NCBI GenBank assembly: GCA_910584645.1
Contig: CAJUAU010000004.1
Coordinates: 124,001 to 188,000, forward strand
Direction of reading: 5' to 3'
Length of the DNA: 64,000 nucleotides
DNA from: an uncultured Eubacterium sp.
GTDB lineage: Bacteria; Bacillota; Clostridia; Lachnospirales; Lachnospiraceae
Each line of letters starts with the position of its first letter. Within the stretch, counting starts at the first letter, position 1. The notes below the pieces were generated by a model. The model did not search any database. It had not been told where the DNA came from and was given only the letters and a program-made list of their open reading frames with translations. Both the position numbers and the translations under genes were made by a program. Positions 44,036 through 52,029 of this stretch are shown piece by piece.

Positions 44036-45336
44036 TCATTCCTTCCGTTTATGATCCACTCATGGGATAAGCTGATAATACCTACCTCGCTCTTTGGATT
44101 TTGTATTTCAATCCTGCACGCCTCACGCCAAAAATCATAATTGAAACCATCCGGCCTATGAAATGCTAAATCTATCGTATATACTCCTGCATTGACCGAC
44201 ATGGATTCTATTTTTAAATTGATATGCCCTTTCCCTTCCAAGGTGCTCGGCGTGGAATAATCAATTAATGTGTTCGTACCGTAAATATAGGTCTGGTCGT
44301 TTCGGTAAATGGCTATACCAAACACAACATCCTCCAGCCGTTTCCTTGCCGTATAATCAATTCGTATACATAACGGCACATCATTTTGACAAACCTCAAT
44401 CTCCTCGCCTCTCGCATTAAGCACCGCAACCTTGTCCATTACCACTTCTTTGCTGCCCCAGCGTTTCGCATTTTCCTGTTCTATCTCACTCCCCGCTTTG
44501 TGTCCTTCTCCCTCCTGCTTTTTCTCGTAGTCAGCCTTATCTTCTGCCGTCTCTGTAGGATGCGCATTCCCTGCTTCTTTTTTAACTTCCTTTCTGCCTC
44601 TTTCACTCATATATGCCATATATCTAGGGTCAACAATCCTGGGAATTCCATCCTCCTTAATCCGCCCTTCATGAATCCAAATAGAGCGTTCACAGATCTG
44701 TTCAATCTGAGCCATTGAATGTGATACAATGACGATCGTCGTTCCACGTGCCTTAATCTGTTTCAAGTAATTAAAACACTTAGCCTGAAACCCTGCATCC
44801 CCCACAGCCAGGATCTCATCAATCAGCAGAATATCTGCATCCACATTGATCGCCACGGCAAAAGCCAGTCTCATATACATTCCAGAAGAATACGTCCTCA
44901 CAGGATTATCAATAAACTCCTCCAGTTCTGAAAAAGCAATAATATCCTTCAGTCTCTGGTCAATCTCCTTTTTACCCAGCCCAAAGATGGAAGCATTAAT
45001 ATAAATATTTTCCCTGCCGCTCATATCTGGATGAAACCCTGCTCCCAGTTCGATCAGGCTTGACACACGGCCTTTCATCCGAATCTCACCGGAGTCCGGA
45101 TACATAATCTTAGACAGCAGCTTTAAAGTTGTACTTTTACCGCAGCCATTATGGCCGATCAGCCCGACTGCCTCCCCCTTTTTTACCTGAAAACTAATTC
45201 CCCGAAGGACTTCTCTGTCTTCATAACTACGCCGTTTTTTAAATAAAATTTTCTCTTTTAAAGTATGACCCTTATCCATATAGACTCGAAACTTTTTTGA
45301 AATATTTTCAACCTCTATGGCATTCTCATCCAACAT
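44032..45336 (-). CDS. wzt: ABC transporter ATPase with C-terminal glycan-binding domain (Wzt-like)
   Basis: 434 aa. Walker A GHNGCGKST, signature YSSGMYMRL, Walker B ADILLIDEILAVGD and the switch His in VSHSM form a TagH/Wzt-type ATPase (residues 1-240). A charged linker (255-310) leads to a C-terminal beta-sandwich of about 125 residues with FGIAIYRNDQTYIYGTN, as in Wzt proteins that recognise the finished chain end. With wzm it exports a polyprenyl-linked polysaccharide. The ATG at 45336 has GGAGGAATTGTA upstream and overlaps the wzm stop by one base. Teichoic-acid TagH proteins lack this domain. Confidence 0.92.
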   Translation of the reverse strand: MLDENAIEVENISKKFRVYMDKGHTLKEKILFKKRRSYEDREVLRGISFQVKKGEAVGLIGHNGCGKSTTLKLLSKIMYPDSGEIRMKGRVSSLIELGAGFHPDMSGRENIYINASIFGLGKKEIDQRLKDIIAFSELEEFIDNPVRTYSSGMYMRLAFAVAINVDADILLIDEILAVGDAGFQAKCFNYLKQIKARGTTIVIVSHSMAQIEQICERSIWIHEGRIKEDGIPRIVDPRYMAYMSERGRKEVKKEAGNAHPTETAEDKADYEKKQEGEGHKAGSEIEQENAKRWGSKEVVMDKVAVLNARGEEIEVCQNDVPLCIRIDYTARKRLEDVVFGIAIYRNDQTYIYGTNTLIDYSTPSTLEGKGHINLKIESMSVNAGVYTIDLAFHRPDGFNYDFWREACRIEIQNPKSEVGIISLSHEWIINGRNE

Positions 45337-46106
45337 TACAATTCCTCCACAAAATGCTTCTGTAAACAGTGAAACAGCATCCAACCAACAACTAAAATGA
45401 TGCCTCCCATCAATGCTCCCGATACAAGTGTACTAAGCTGTGGTACTTGACCTTCATATAAAATCTTTCGGTACGCAACGATAATCGGTGTCATAGGATT
45501 TAGATAAAATATTTTCTGTAGCTGCACAGGAACCATATCCACACCATACATGACCGGTGTCAAAAACTGCCATGCCATCGTAAGAATACCAAGAATATAT
45601 TCCACATCTCTCAAATAAACTGTAACCGCAGCGACCACCATCGTAATCCCCAGTGCAAGAATATACTCTACTATCATAACAACGGGCAGGCATAAAAGTG
45701 CTTTGAAATTAATCTGGTACCTCCCAATAATCAAAACAGCAAAAATAACCAAAAAACAGAACAGCATATTGATAAACTGACTCGTTACATGGGCAATAGG
45801 CAGAACCTCCCTAGGAAAATATATTTTTTTTACCATATCCTGCTGGGCAATGATACAACTGGAACCACCTGTCAGGGAAGTACTAAAAAAAATCCAGGGT
45901 ACCAGGGCCACAAACAAAAACATATAATAATCCTTAATACCAGATCTCATAATAATTGAGAATACCATGGTATATACTAACAACTGTAAGAGTGGGTTGA
46001 TAAAGGTCCATAAAAATCCAAGAACAGAACCTTTATATCTGCCTCGCAGATCCCTTTTCACCAGGGAAAAAATCATCTCACGATATTGAAAAATCTCACG
46101 AAACAT
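45336..46106 (-). CDS. wzm: ABC transporter permease for polysaccharide export (Wzm/TagG-like)
   Basis: 256 aa with six hydrophobic segments. LVKRDLRGRYKGSVLGFLW near the N terminus is the ABC-2 polysaccharide permease signature; LNPMTPIIVAYR near the end is also conserved. It forms the channel half of the exporter with the wzt product. It begins 26 bases after the GT4 gene upstream and is coupled to wzt by a TAATG overlap. Confidence 0.93.
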   Translation of the reverse strand: MFREIFQYREMIFSLVKRDLRGRYKGSVLGFLWTFINPLLQLLVYTMVFSIIMRSGIKDYYMFLFVALVPWIFFSTSLTGGSSCIIAQQDMVKKIYFPREVLPIAHVTSQFINMLFCFLVIFAVLIIGRYQINFKALLCLPVVMIVEYILALGITMVVAAVTVYLRDVEYILGILTMAWQFLTPVMYGVDMVPVQLQKIFYLNPMTPIIVAYRKILYEGQVPQLSTLVSGALMGGIILVVGWMLFHCLQKHFVEEL

Positions 46107-46132
46107 AACAATTCCTTTCGCCTTATCGCATT

Positions 46133-47296
46133 TTAATTATCCTGCAGTTTCTGATAGAGACCATGCAGCACTTTCACCGCATTTTCCCAGGAGTATTTTT
46201 GTACTCTCTTAAAGCCTTTCTCTATAAGTTCTGCACACAACTCCCTGTCCTTCCAGAGCCGGCCCATAGCTTCCGCCATTTCTTCTAAATCCTCTGGAGC
46301 CACCTGAACCGCTGCCCCTTCTGTCACCTCCGCCAAAGAAGAGTTATTTGAAGTCAGTACCGGTGTTCCACACGCCATCGCTTCCAGGGGCGGCATCCCA
46401 AATCCTTCATAAAAAGAGGGAAAACAAAATACAGAAGCCCCGCTCATCAATGGCGCTTTGTCTTCCTCATCGACATAGCCGGTAAATATGATATCTTCTT
46501 CTAAACCGACTTCCTCTGCAGTACGGAAAATATCATGGTACATCCACCCTTTTCCCCCAGCAAGCACAAGTTTAGGAATATCTCCCCCCACACCCTTTAT
46601 TTTATCATAAAATATCTTATATGCCTGAAGGAGTCCGCATAGATTTTTACGTGGCTCTAAAGTACCCAGATACAAAAAGTATTTTCCTTCAATATTGTAC
46701 TTTTTCTTCACACTCTCAATTTGATTTATACTATATCCACTATGATATTGAGCTGTATCCACACCGTTAGGTACAACAGTTACCTTCTGTGGTAAAACAT
46801 CATAATACTTCAGTAATTCTTTTTTAGTAAACTCGGACACTGTCACAATGGCATCTGCCCTTTTTATAGAATGCTTTATATTTCTTTTCAGCATAAGCAT
46901 CGTCCGGGCCCGCACTGTCTCCGGATACTCACGAAACGCCAGATCATGAATGGTCACCACCTTTTTCCCCTTTACACCAAAGGGAATTACAAAATTGCAA
47001 AAGTGAGTAATATCTCTCTTTTGACCAAAAAACAAACAATAAGGAATAGGAAAAATTAGAGACAATAACCGAAACAAAGTTCCTGAAAACCATTTGCATT
47101 CATAAATTTTTAAATCTGCTGAATAATGTGATACCGCCTCACGTTTCTCAGACGCATGTTTAAAGGAGAAAATATCCACAGCATATTGATCCTGTCCATA
47201 CTGTTTCAGTAAACCTCTTAATAATCCATCTTCATTATAAGCGATTCCTGTTTTATTCTGTCCAAGAAGCGGCTGCCCGTCAAATATGATCTTCAA
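46133..47296 (-). CDS. GT4 family glycosyltransferase
   Basis: 387 aa. The start IIFDGQPLLGQNKTGIAYN resembles mannosyl- and rhamnosyltransferases of the WbpY/MtfB type; TIHDLAF, PNGVDT, YLGTLEPRKN and FYEGFGMPPLEAMACG (E-x7-E) follow. Such enzymes build D-rhamnan or mannan backbones from GDP-sugars in ABC-dependent systems. It overlaps the upstream GT4 gene by 4 bases. GDP-D-rhamnose is the likely donor (inference). Confidence 0.86.
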   Translation of the reverse strand: MKIIFDGQPLLGQNKTGIAYNEDGLLRGLLKQYGQDQYAVDIFSFKHASEKREAVSHYSADLKIYECKWFSGTLFRLLSLIFPIPYCLFFGQKRDITHFCNFVIPFGVKGKKVVTIHDLAFREYPETVRARTMLMLKRNIKHSIKRADAIVTVSEFTKKELLKYYDVLPQKVTVVPNGVDTAQYHSGYSINQIESVKKKYNIEGKYFLYLGTLEPRKNLCGLLQAYKIFYDKIKGVGGDIPKLVLAGGKGWMYHDIFRTAEEVGLEEDIIFTGYVDEEDKAPLMSGASVFCFPSFYEGFGMPPLEAMACGTPVLTSNNSSLAEVTEGAAVQVAPEDLEEMAEAMGRLWKDRELCAELIEKGFKRVQKYSWENAVKVLHGLYQKLQDN

Positions 47297-48483
47297 CTGT
47301 CTTCTCTCCTTTCCACAAATTCCTCATAGAGCCGCAGCACCCGCTCTAACATCTTGTCCATCCGGAACTGCTCATCCATACGCTCTCTTGCCCGCTCCCC
47401 CATCCGGCACCGCTCTGCCGGATGCTCCGCCAGGTACTGCATCGCTTCTGCCAGTTCCGATGCATTTCCCGGTTCCACCGTCAACCCGGTCTCCCCGTGC
47501 AGACTCACATAGGGCACGCCGCTTGGCAGCTTCGTATTGATCACCGGCTTGCCAAACGCCATCGCCTCGATCTGAACCAGCCCAAAAGCCTCACTTCTTT
47601 GAAGGGAGGGGAGCACAAACACATCACATTCCTTAAAAAATCCGATCAGTTCATCATCGCCCACACTGGCATGAAAGTGAATCCGGTCTGTAAGTCCCAG
47701 TTCTTCCGTCTGTTTCTTCAATTCTGGTTCCAATGGACCTGTTCCTACGATATCCAGCTGAATGCAGCTGTCCGCCTTTGCCGCCTGGACAAATGCCTCA
47801 ATCATGGTGCGGCAGCCTTTATAATATACCAGACGTCCCACAAAGAGATATTTCACGGCAGCATTCTTTTCCTGTGATCTTTCAGACGGTCCGCCTTCTT
47901 CGTACCAGCGGTCTGCCTCTTTTTCTATTTTGGGATCCACGCCAAAGGGAATGATCCGGCATTTATCCTGATAGGGTTTCAGATATCTGGAACCGTCAAT
48001 ATGCCCCTGGGTCGCCACAACGATACAGTCTGCCCGCCGCAAAAGCCATTCCATCAGGGGGCGGTACAGTTTCATCAGCTTTTTCTGCCGGACAATATCG
48101 CTGTGCCACCACAGGATCACTTTTCCTTTATAACCAGAGAGAAAACAGGCCAAGTCCCCCAGTGGAAAAGGCATATGGATATGAACGATATCCCTGTCCT
48201 TAACCATTCTGCGGAACTTCCATAAAAACGAAACAGACAGGGGCAGCGATGAGAGCATTCCCATACTGGAAGCTCTCGTAACCTCGACTCCGGCAATCTG
48301 TTCCACAATGGTCCTGCCTTTTTTACGGCACACCAGCACTTTGGTATCTGTATCTTCGCAAAGTCCCTCCGCCAGCTGCTGGACCACCCGCTCGATGCCA
48401 CCCGTGACCGGGTGATATAACTTATTTACCTGCAGTACCCGGATTTTATCATTTCTCTCCTGCATTTCCTCATTCCCCGGCAT
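47293..48483 (-). CDS. GT4 family glycosyltransferase
   Basis: 396 aa. LQVNKLYHPVTGGIERVVQQL opens with the acceptor loop; YLFVGRLVYYKGCRTMIE and SEAFGLVQIEAMAFG (E-x7-E) mark the donor domain, the WbpZ-like pattern. It is the first gene of the exporter operon, directly after a promoter at 48506-48534. A start at the second Met (48465) is equally plausible, since the first lies only about 16 bases after the predicted transcript start. It may add the first sugar to the lipid primer; this is inference. Confidence 0.85.
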   Translation of the reverse strand: MPGNEEMQERNDKIRVLQVNKLYHPVTGGIERVVQQLAEGLCEDTDTKVLVCRKKGRTIVEQIAGVEVTRASSMGMLSSLPLSVSFLWKFRRMVKDRDIVHIHMPFPLGDLACFLSGYKGKVILWWHSDIVRQKKLMKLYRPLMEWLLRRADCIVVATQGHIDGSRYLKPYQDKCRIIPFGVDPKIEKEADRWYEEGGPSERSQEKNAAVKYLFVGRLVYYKGCRTMIEAFVQAAKADSCIQLDIVGTGPLEPELKKQTEELGLTDRIHFHASVGDDELIGFFKECDVFVLPSLQRSEAFGLVQIEAMAFGKPVINTKLPSGVPYVSLHGETGLTVEPGNASELAEAMQYLAEHPAERCRMGERARERMDEQFRMDKMLERVLRLYEEFVERREDS

Positions 48484-48505
48484 TCATGTTTAAAATCACC
48501 CTACG

Positions 48506-48534
48506 AGTATATCACACTTCCGTCCGCTTTGCAA
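48506..48534 (-). promoter_or_regulatory. Predicted sigma-A promoter of the exporter operon
   Basis: Minus strand: -35 TTGCAA (48529-48534), 17-base spacer, -10 TATACT (48506-48511). It lies in the 54-base gap after the 693-aa gene and would drive the GT4-wzm-wzt-acetyltransferase-GT4 operon down to 38910. Confidence 0.6.
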
Positions 48535-48537
48535 ATA

Positions 48538-50619
48538 TTACACCCCGCAGATGATCTTCCTGATCTGCCGGTACCCTTTCTCATAAAATTCTTTCTCGTA
48601 GTGCACCATAAAGGCCCCCGAAACACACAGGTCATCTGCATGATACTTTCTGGCGTTGTCAATCACATGGCAGTCCATGTGTTCCAGAAAATAATCCTGC
48701 CATTTGTCCAAGAATTCCTTTTTTTTCAACAGGGTTTCTTTTTTATAGCCCCTGATCGGTTTCATAGAGCGCGTATAATCAAGGAATCTGGTCTTTACGT
48801 CCGCTTTCACAAAGATGATATTCTTTCCATACCTCTCTTTGATAAACCGGATGAATACCCCAAACCGCTCTTTGATCTCCTCATCCGTCAACACCGCGTC
48901 GATGGAAGTGACCTGGCACTCTTCCTTGATCTGCTTGTAAAATTTCAACCCGCGAACCTCACTGTCCGCTGTCAGTATCCCCCCATGATATTCCACCACA
49001 TCACAAATGAGATCGTAAAAATCCAGAAGCAGCCACTGGGACTCGGTCTGCTGTAACTGCTGGGGCAGATCCTTATGGAAGGCGCTTTTGATATATCCTA
49101 CCCGCCAGCTGCTGTTCTCAAATAGAGAGAGATCTTCAAAGTTGCTGTCATCATAAGGAATTGGTTGATCGAAGGCAAATAGAAAGCTATTCCGGTAAGC
49201 GTATTTTCCGATCTTAAACCTGCCGTCGTCCTCATTCAGGATCTCTCTCGTGATACAGGAGCCCCAGAGATCCACCAGCACCGGCTCATAATAGCGGTTC
49301 ATGACCCTCATGCATGCCTGGAGGGGATTTCCCGTCTCTCTTCCCTCCTCCCGCAGCAGCTCCTTACATTTCACCTTATCTGCCACGCTGCCGCCAAGAT
49401 TCAGAACCAGCTTTTTAAGGGCTCCCTGCTTCCCGCTGCGGCATAGAAGAAGGGCGTGATAATAATTCCGGCAGTGGAACCGGTTGATCCACAACTCCCC
49501 TTCGACCAGCCCTGTCTTTTCGATCTCCTTTTTCACCAGCTCCATAAAGGGATCAATGAGCTTTAACTGATACTGGAATATTACCTCATAATCCACACTG
49601 GGATCATAGATATCCCCTGCTTCCACGGCCCGAACTGCCCTCAGGCATTCATGCAGCAGTGCAGAAAACTTGAAATTATAGTTCTCCAGGATCTCATCGA
49701 TGCTCCCATATCCGGCAGCTTGTATCGCCACCAGGTCGCTCTCGTATTCCGCCAGAATCTCCCTGCTAAGCTGCAGCACCAGATGATCCAGAAATACGCT
49801 GTCATCCATAAATAGTGCTACGTTATTTTTCGCGTACAGATTGTCATAATATTTGATAAACCGTCCCAGATGGATAAAATATTCCTGATCCCGGAATACT
49901 CTCTGCTCCGGCTGTGTCCGAATGATCATTGAGATCAGTCTTTTGGCATGATGATAAAAGGGTTTCTCGTAAGAAGACATGGTAAATCCCTTTTTATGGT
50001 TAAAATCCACATAATAGTGGGAATAGATGTCGATCACATAGGGATTCATCTTCTCCACAAAATAATCTTCCAGTTGCTTGATGCGCTTATTATAGGCGCG
50101 GCGGCTCTTTTTGGAAAGCTTTCTCACATGGGTATGGGTCACATACCAGAGAGGACAGCGGGATTTCACAAGGATGATGTGATCGGCGTCAAAATATCTG
50201 CCCACCAGTTCCAGATACCGGTCCATATAGGGTTTCCAGTCAAATTCCTGATCCCGCATCACATCGATCTCTTCAATCTCTGCCTCGTGCTCTGCATAAA
50301 ATGTGCTCTGTTTAAATTTAGGGTTTTTTGTAAATACCTGGTCCTTCCATTTGCAGAGTGCATGTCCCGCTGTATAGCACATGTCCACCACAAGAAATTC
50401 CGCCGGATTCTCTTCCAGCTCCACCGCCAGACGTTTCTCCAGATCCATCGTCAGAAGCGGGGATACCGGTTCTTCCGGAGTCACCGTCACTCCTTCCGGA
50501 TTTCCCACCAGGGAGAGCAGGGAGATCCACAGGCTGTCCCCAAATACCTGAAAGCGGTCATTCAACTCCATCTCATTGATATAAGATGAGCCATTTAATC
50601 GTATCGTAACCTTATCCAT
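48538..50619 (-). CDS. Two-lobed SGNH-like protein (DUF6270-type)
   Basis: 693 aa, cytoplasmic by composition. The C-terminal half (from about 430) starts LVDLWGSCITREIL, the nucleophile block of DUF6270 SGNH-like proteins, and continues with DFYDLICD, NIIFVKADVKTRF and a CHVIDNARKYHADDLC segment. The N-terminal half has the same order of blocks (VVDMCYTAGH, HIILVKSRCPLWY, YVIDIYSHYYVDF) but no GSC block, so I read it as a degenerate copy. Such proteins occur in surface glycan loci and may add or remove acyl groups. The ATG at 50619 has GAGGAAAACA before it. Confidence 0.6.
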   Translation of the reverse strand: MDKVTIRLNGSSYINEMELNDRFQVFGDSLWISLLSLVGNPEGVTVTPEEPVSPLLTMDLEKRLAVELEENPAEFLVVDMCYTAGHALCKWKDQVFTKNPKFKQSTFYAEHEAEIEEIDVMRDQEFDWKPYMDRYLELVGRYFDADHIILVKSRCPLWYVTHTHVRKLSKKSRRAYNKRIKQLEDYFVEKMNPYVIDIYSHYYVDFNHKKGFTMSSYEKPFYHHAKRLISMIIRTQPEQRVFRDQEYFIHLGRFIKYYDNLYAKNNVALFMDDSVFLDHLVLQLSREILAEYESDLVAIQAAGYGSIDEILENYNFKFSALLHECLRAVRAVEAGDIYDPSVDYEVIFQYQLKLIDPFMELVKKEIEKTGLVEGELWINRFHCRNYYHALLLCRSGKQGALKKLVLNLGGSVADKVKCKELLREEGRETGNPLQACMRVMNRYYEPVLVDLWGSCITREILNEDDGRFKIGKYAYRNSFLFAFDQPIPYDDSNFEDLSLFENSSWRVGYIKSAFHKDLPQQLQQTESQWLLLDFYDLICDVVEYHGGILTADSEVRGLKFYKQIKEECQVTSIDAVLTDEEIKERFGVFIRFIKERYGKNIIFVKADVKTRFLDYTRSMKPIRGYKKETLLKKKEFLDKWQDYFLEHMDCHVIDNARKYHADDLCVSGAFMVHYEKEFYEKGYRQIRKIICGV

Positions 50620-50672
50620 TGTTTTCCTCATTTCTACGCATACTTTCCGCGCAAAGCATAATAACTGACACA

Positions 50673-50702
50673 ATTATAACATACATTATTCCCCTACCGC
50701 AA
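50673..50702 (-). promoter_or_regulatory. Predicted promoter of the SGNH-like gene
   Basis: Minus strand: -35 TTGCGG (50697-50702), 18-base spacer, -10 TATAAT (50673-50678) with an extended TGT before it. It faces the plus-strand DUF3892 gene across the 166-base divergent gap. Confidence 0.55.
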
Positions 50703-50785
50703 GTTTTCTATTAGCTGTCTGTATAAATCGCAACGCTTGGGACACCATATGAAGTACAAAAACAAACAGAAAAGAGGGGTTTATC

Positions 50786-51103
50786 ATGAATGAAAAAGAA
50801 CGGTTCCGAAGTGCACTTCCCATGGCTGCGCTGGATGCGATCCCGGAGCCATCCTCCGACGCCAAAGAAATCGTTGGACTTGTAAAGGAACATGGCAGGA
50901 TCGCCGGCTACCAGCTCTCTGATGGAAAGACCGTCAGCAAAAGTGAGGGAGTAGCTATGGCAAAAGCAGGAGAGATCCAGGGTGTTGGCATCGCCCACCG
51001 GGGAGATACAGAGTATCTCAAATCTCTTCCTGACGGAAAAGAGGGAAATAACCTTAACAGTCTTCCAGCTGTTGGCAAAGACTCAGATACCCGCATATCA
51101 TAA
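50786..51103 (+). CDS. DUF3892 domain protein
   Basis: 105 aa. Residues 27-95 carry the DUF3892 pattern: IVGLVKEHGRIAGYQLSDG, then VSKSEGVAMAKAGEI, GVGIAHRGDTEYL and NNLNSLP. The biochemical role of the family is unknown. It has GAGGGG before the ATG and lies 32 bases before a subtilisin gene on the same strand, so the two are likely one transcript. It has no signal peptide. Confidence 0.8.
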   Translation: MNEKERFRSALPMAALDAIPEPSSDAKEIVGLVKEHGRIAGYQLSDGKTVSKSEGVAMAKAGEIQGVGIAHRGDTEYLKSLPDGKEGNNLNSLPAVGKDSDTRIS

Positions 51104-51135
51104 TATTGATCCTATTATGACACGGGGTAAGGAAC

Positions 51136-52005
51136 ATGAACCATGTCAGAGAAATTGTTAAAGCAGATGCCGTCCACCAGAAGGGAATTCTTGGAAAAGG
51201 CAGCTGTATCGCCATTCTGGACAGTGGCATCTGCAGCCACCCGGACTTTGAAAACCGTGTCATCGGCTGGTATGACACCGTAAACGGCAGAACCAGACCC
51301 TATGACGATAATGGCCACGGAACCCATGTTGCTGGCATTGCCGCCGGCAGCGGACAATCCAGCCGCGGAACCTTCTGCGGTATGGCGCCGGAAGCAAAGA
51401 TCGTCTCCGTGAAGATCTTAAACCGGTACGGGGAGGGAATGATCCCCCATATCATCGCCGGCATCCGCTGGGTTCTGAGAAACCGTTATCAATATAACAT
51501 CAATATCATCAATATCTCTGTGGGCACCACCGATGGCAAACAGTTTGACGAAAATTCTGATTTTGTACAGACAGTAAACGAACTCTGGGACGCGGGGCTG
51601 GTCGTCGTGGCATCCGCTGGAAACAAGGGACCGGAACCCTATACCATCAGTGCTCCGGGAAACAGCCGTAAGATCATCACAGTGGGTTATTACAGCAAAC
51701 ACTCCAATTCCAGTGTGGGGCCTACCTCCCTCTGTATCAAAAAACCAGATGTCGTGACGCCGGGACACCAGGTCCAGAGCTGCAGCAATAAGTATCTCAA
51801 CGGACCATCTTATGAAAAAAAGAGCGGCACTTCCATGGCGACTCCGATCGTCAGTGGAAGCATCGCTCTGCTTCTTTCAAAATATCCTGAACTTACTCCA
51901 AAAGAGGTTAAACTACGCCTGAAAAACAGCTGTACTGACCTCCATCTCCCCCACAGCAGCCAGGGCTGGGGGCTTTTAAACACCAAACGGTTTCTGGATG
52001 TATAA
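51136..52005 (+). CDS. Intracellular subtilisin-like serine protease (S8)
   Basis: 289 aa. The catalytic triad is Asp29 (AILDSG), His61 (NGHGTHVAG) and Ser233 (SGTSMATP), with Asn163 (SAGNKGP) for the oxyanion hole. No signal peptide and only a short N-terminal extension are present, as in Bacillus IspA-type intracellular proteases, so it should act inside the cell. It follows DUF3892 closely. Its stop faces the glycogen phosphorylase stop 24 bases away; no clear terminator was seen between them. Confidence 0.9.
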   Translation: MNHVREIVKADAVHQKGILGKGSCIAILDSGICSHPDFENRVIGWYDTVNGRTRPYDDNGHGTHVAGIAAGSGQSSRGTFCGMAPEAKIVSVKILNRYGEGMIPHIIAGIRWVLRNRYQYNINIINISVGTTDGKQFDENSDFVQTVNELWDAGLVVVASAGNKGPEPYTISAPGNSRKIITVGYYSKHSNSSVGPTSLCIKKPDVVTPGHQVQSCSNKYLNGPSYEKKSGTSMATPIVSGSIALLLSKYPELTPKEVKLRLKNSCTDLHLPHSSQGWGLLNTKRFLDV

Positions 52006-52029
52006 CGGTTGCAGCCGGTACAGCAGATC

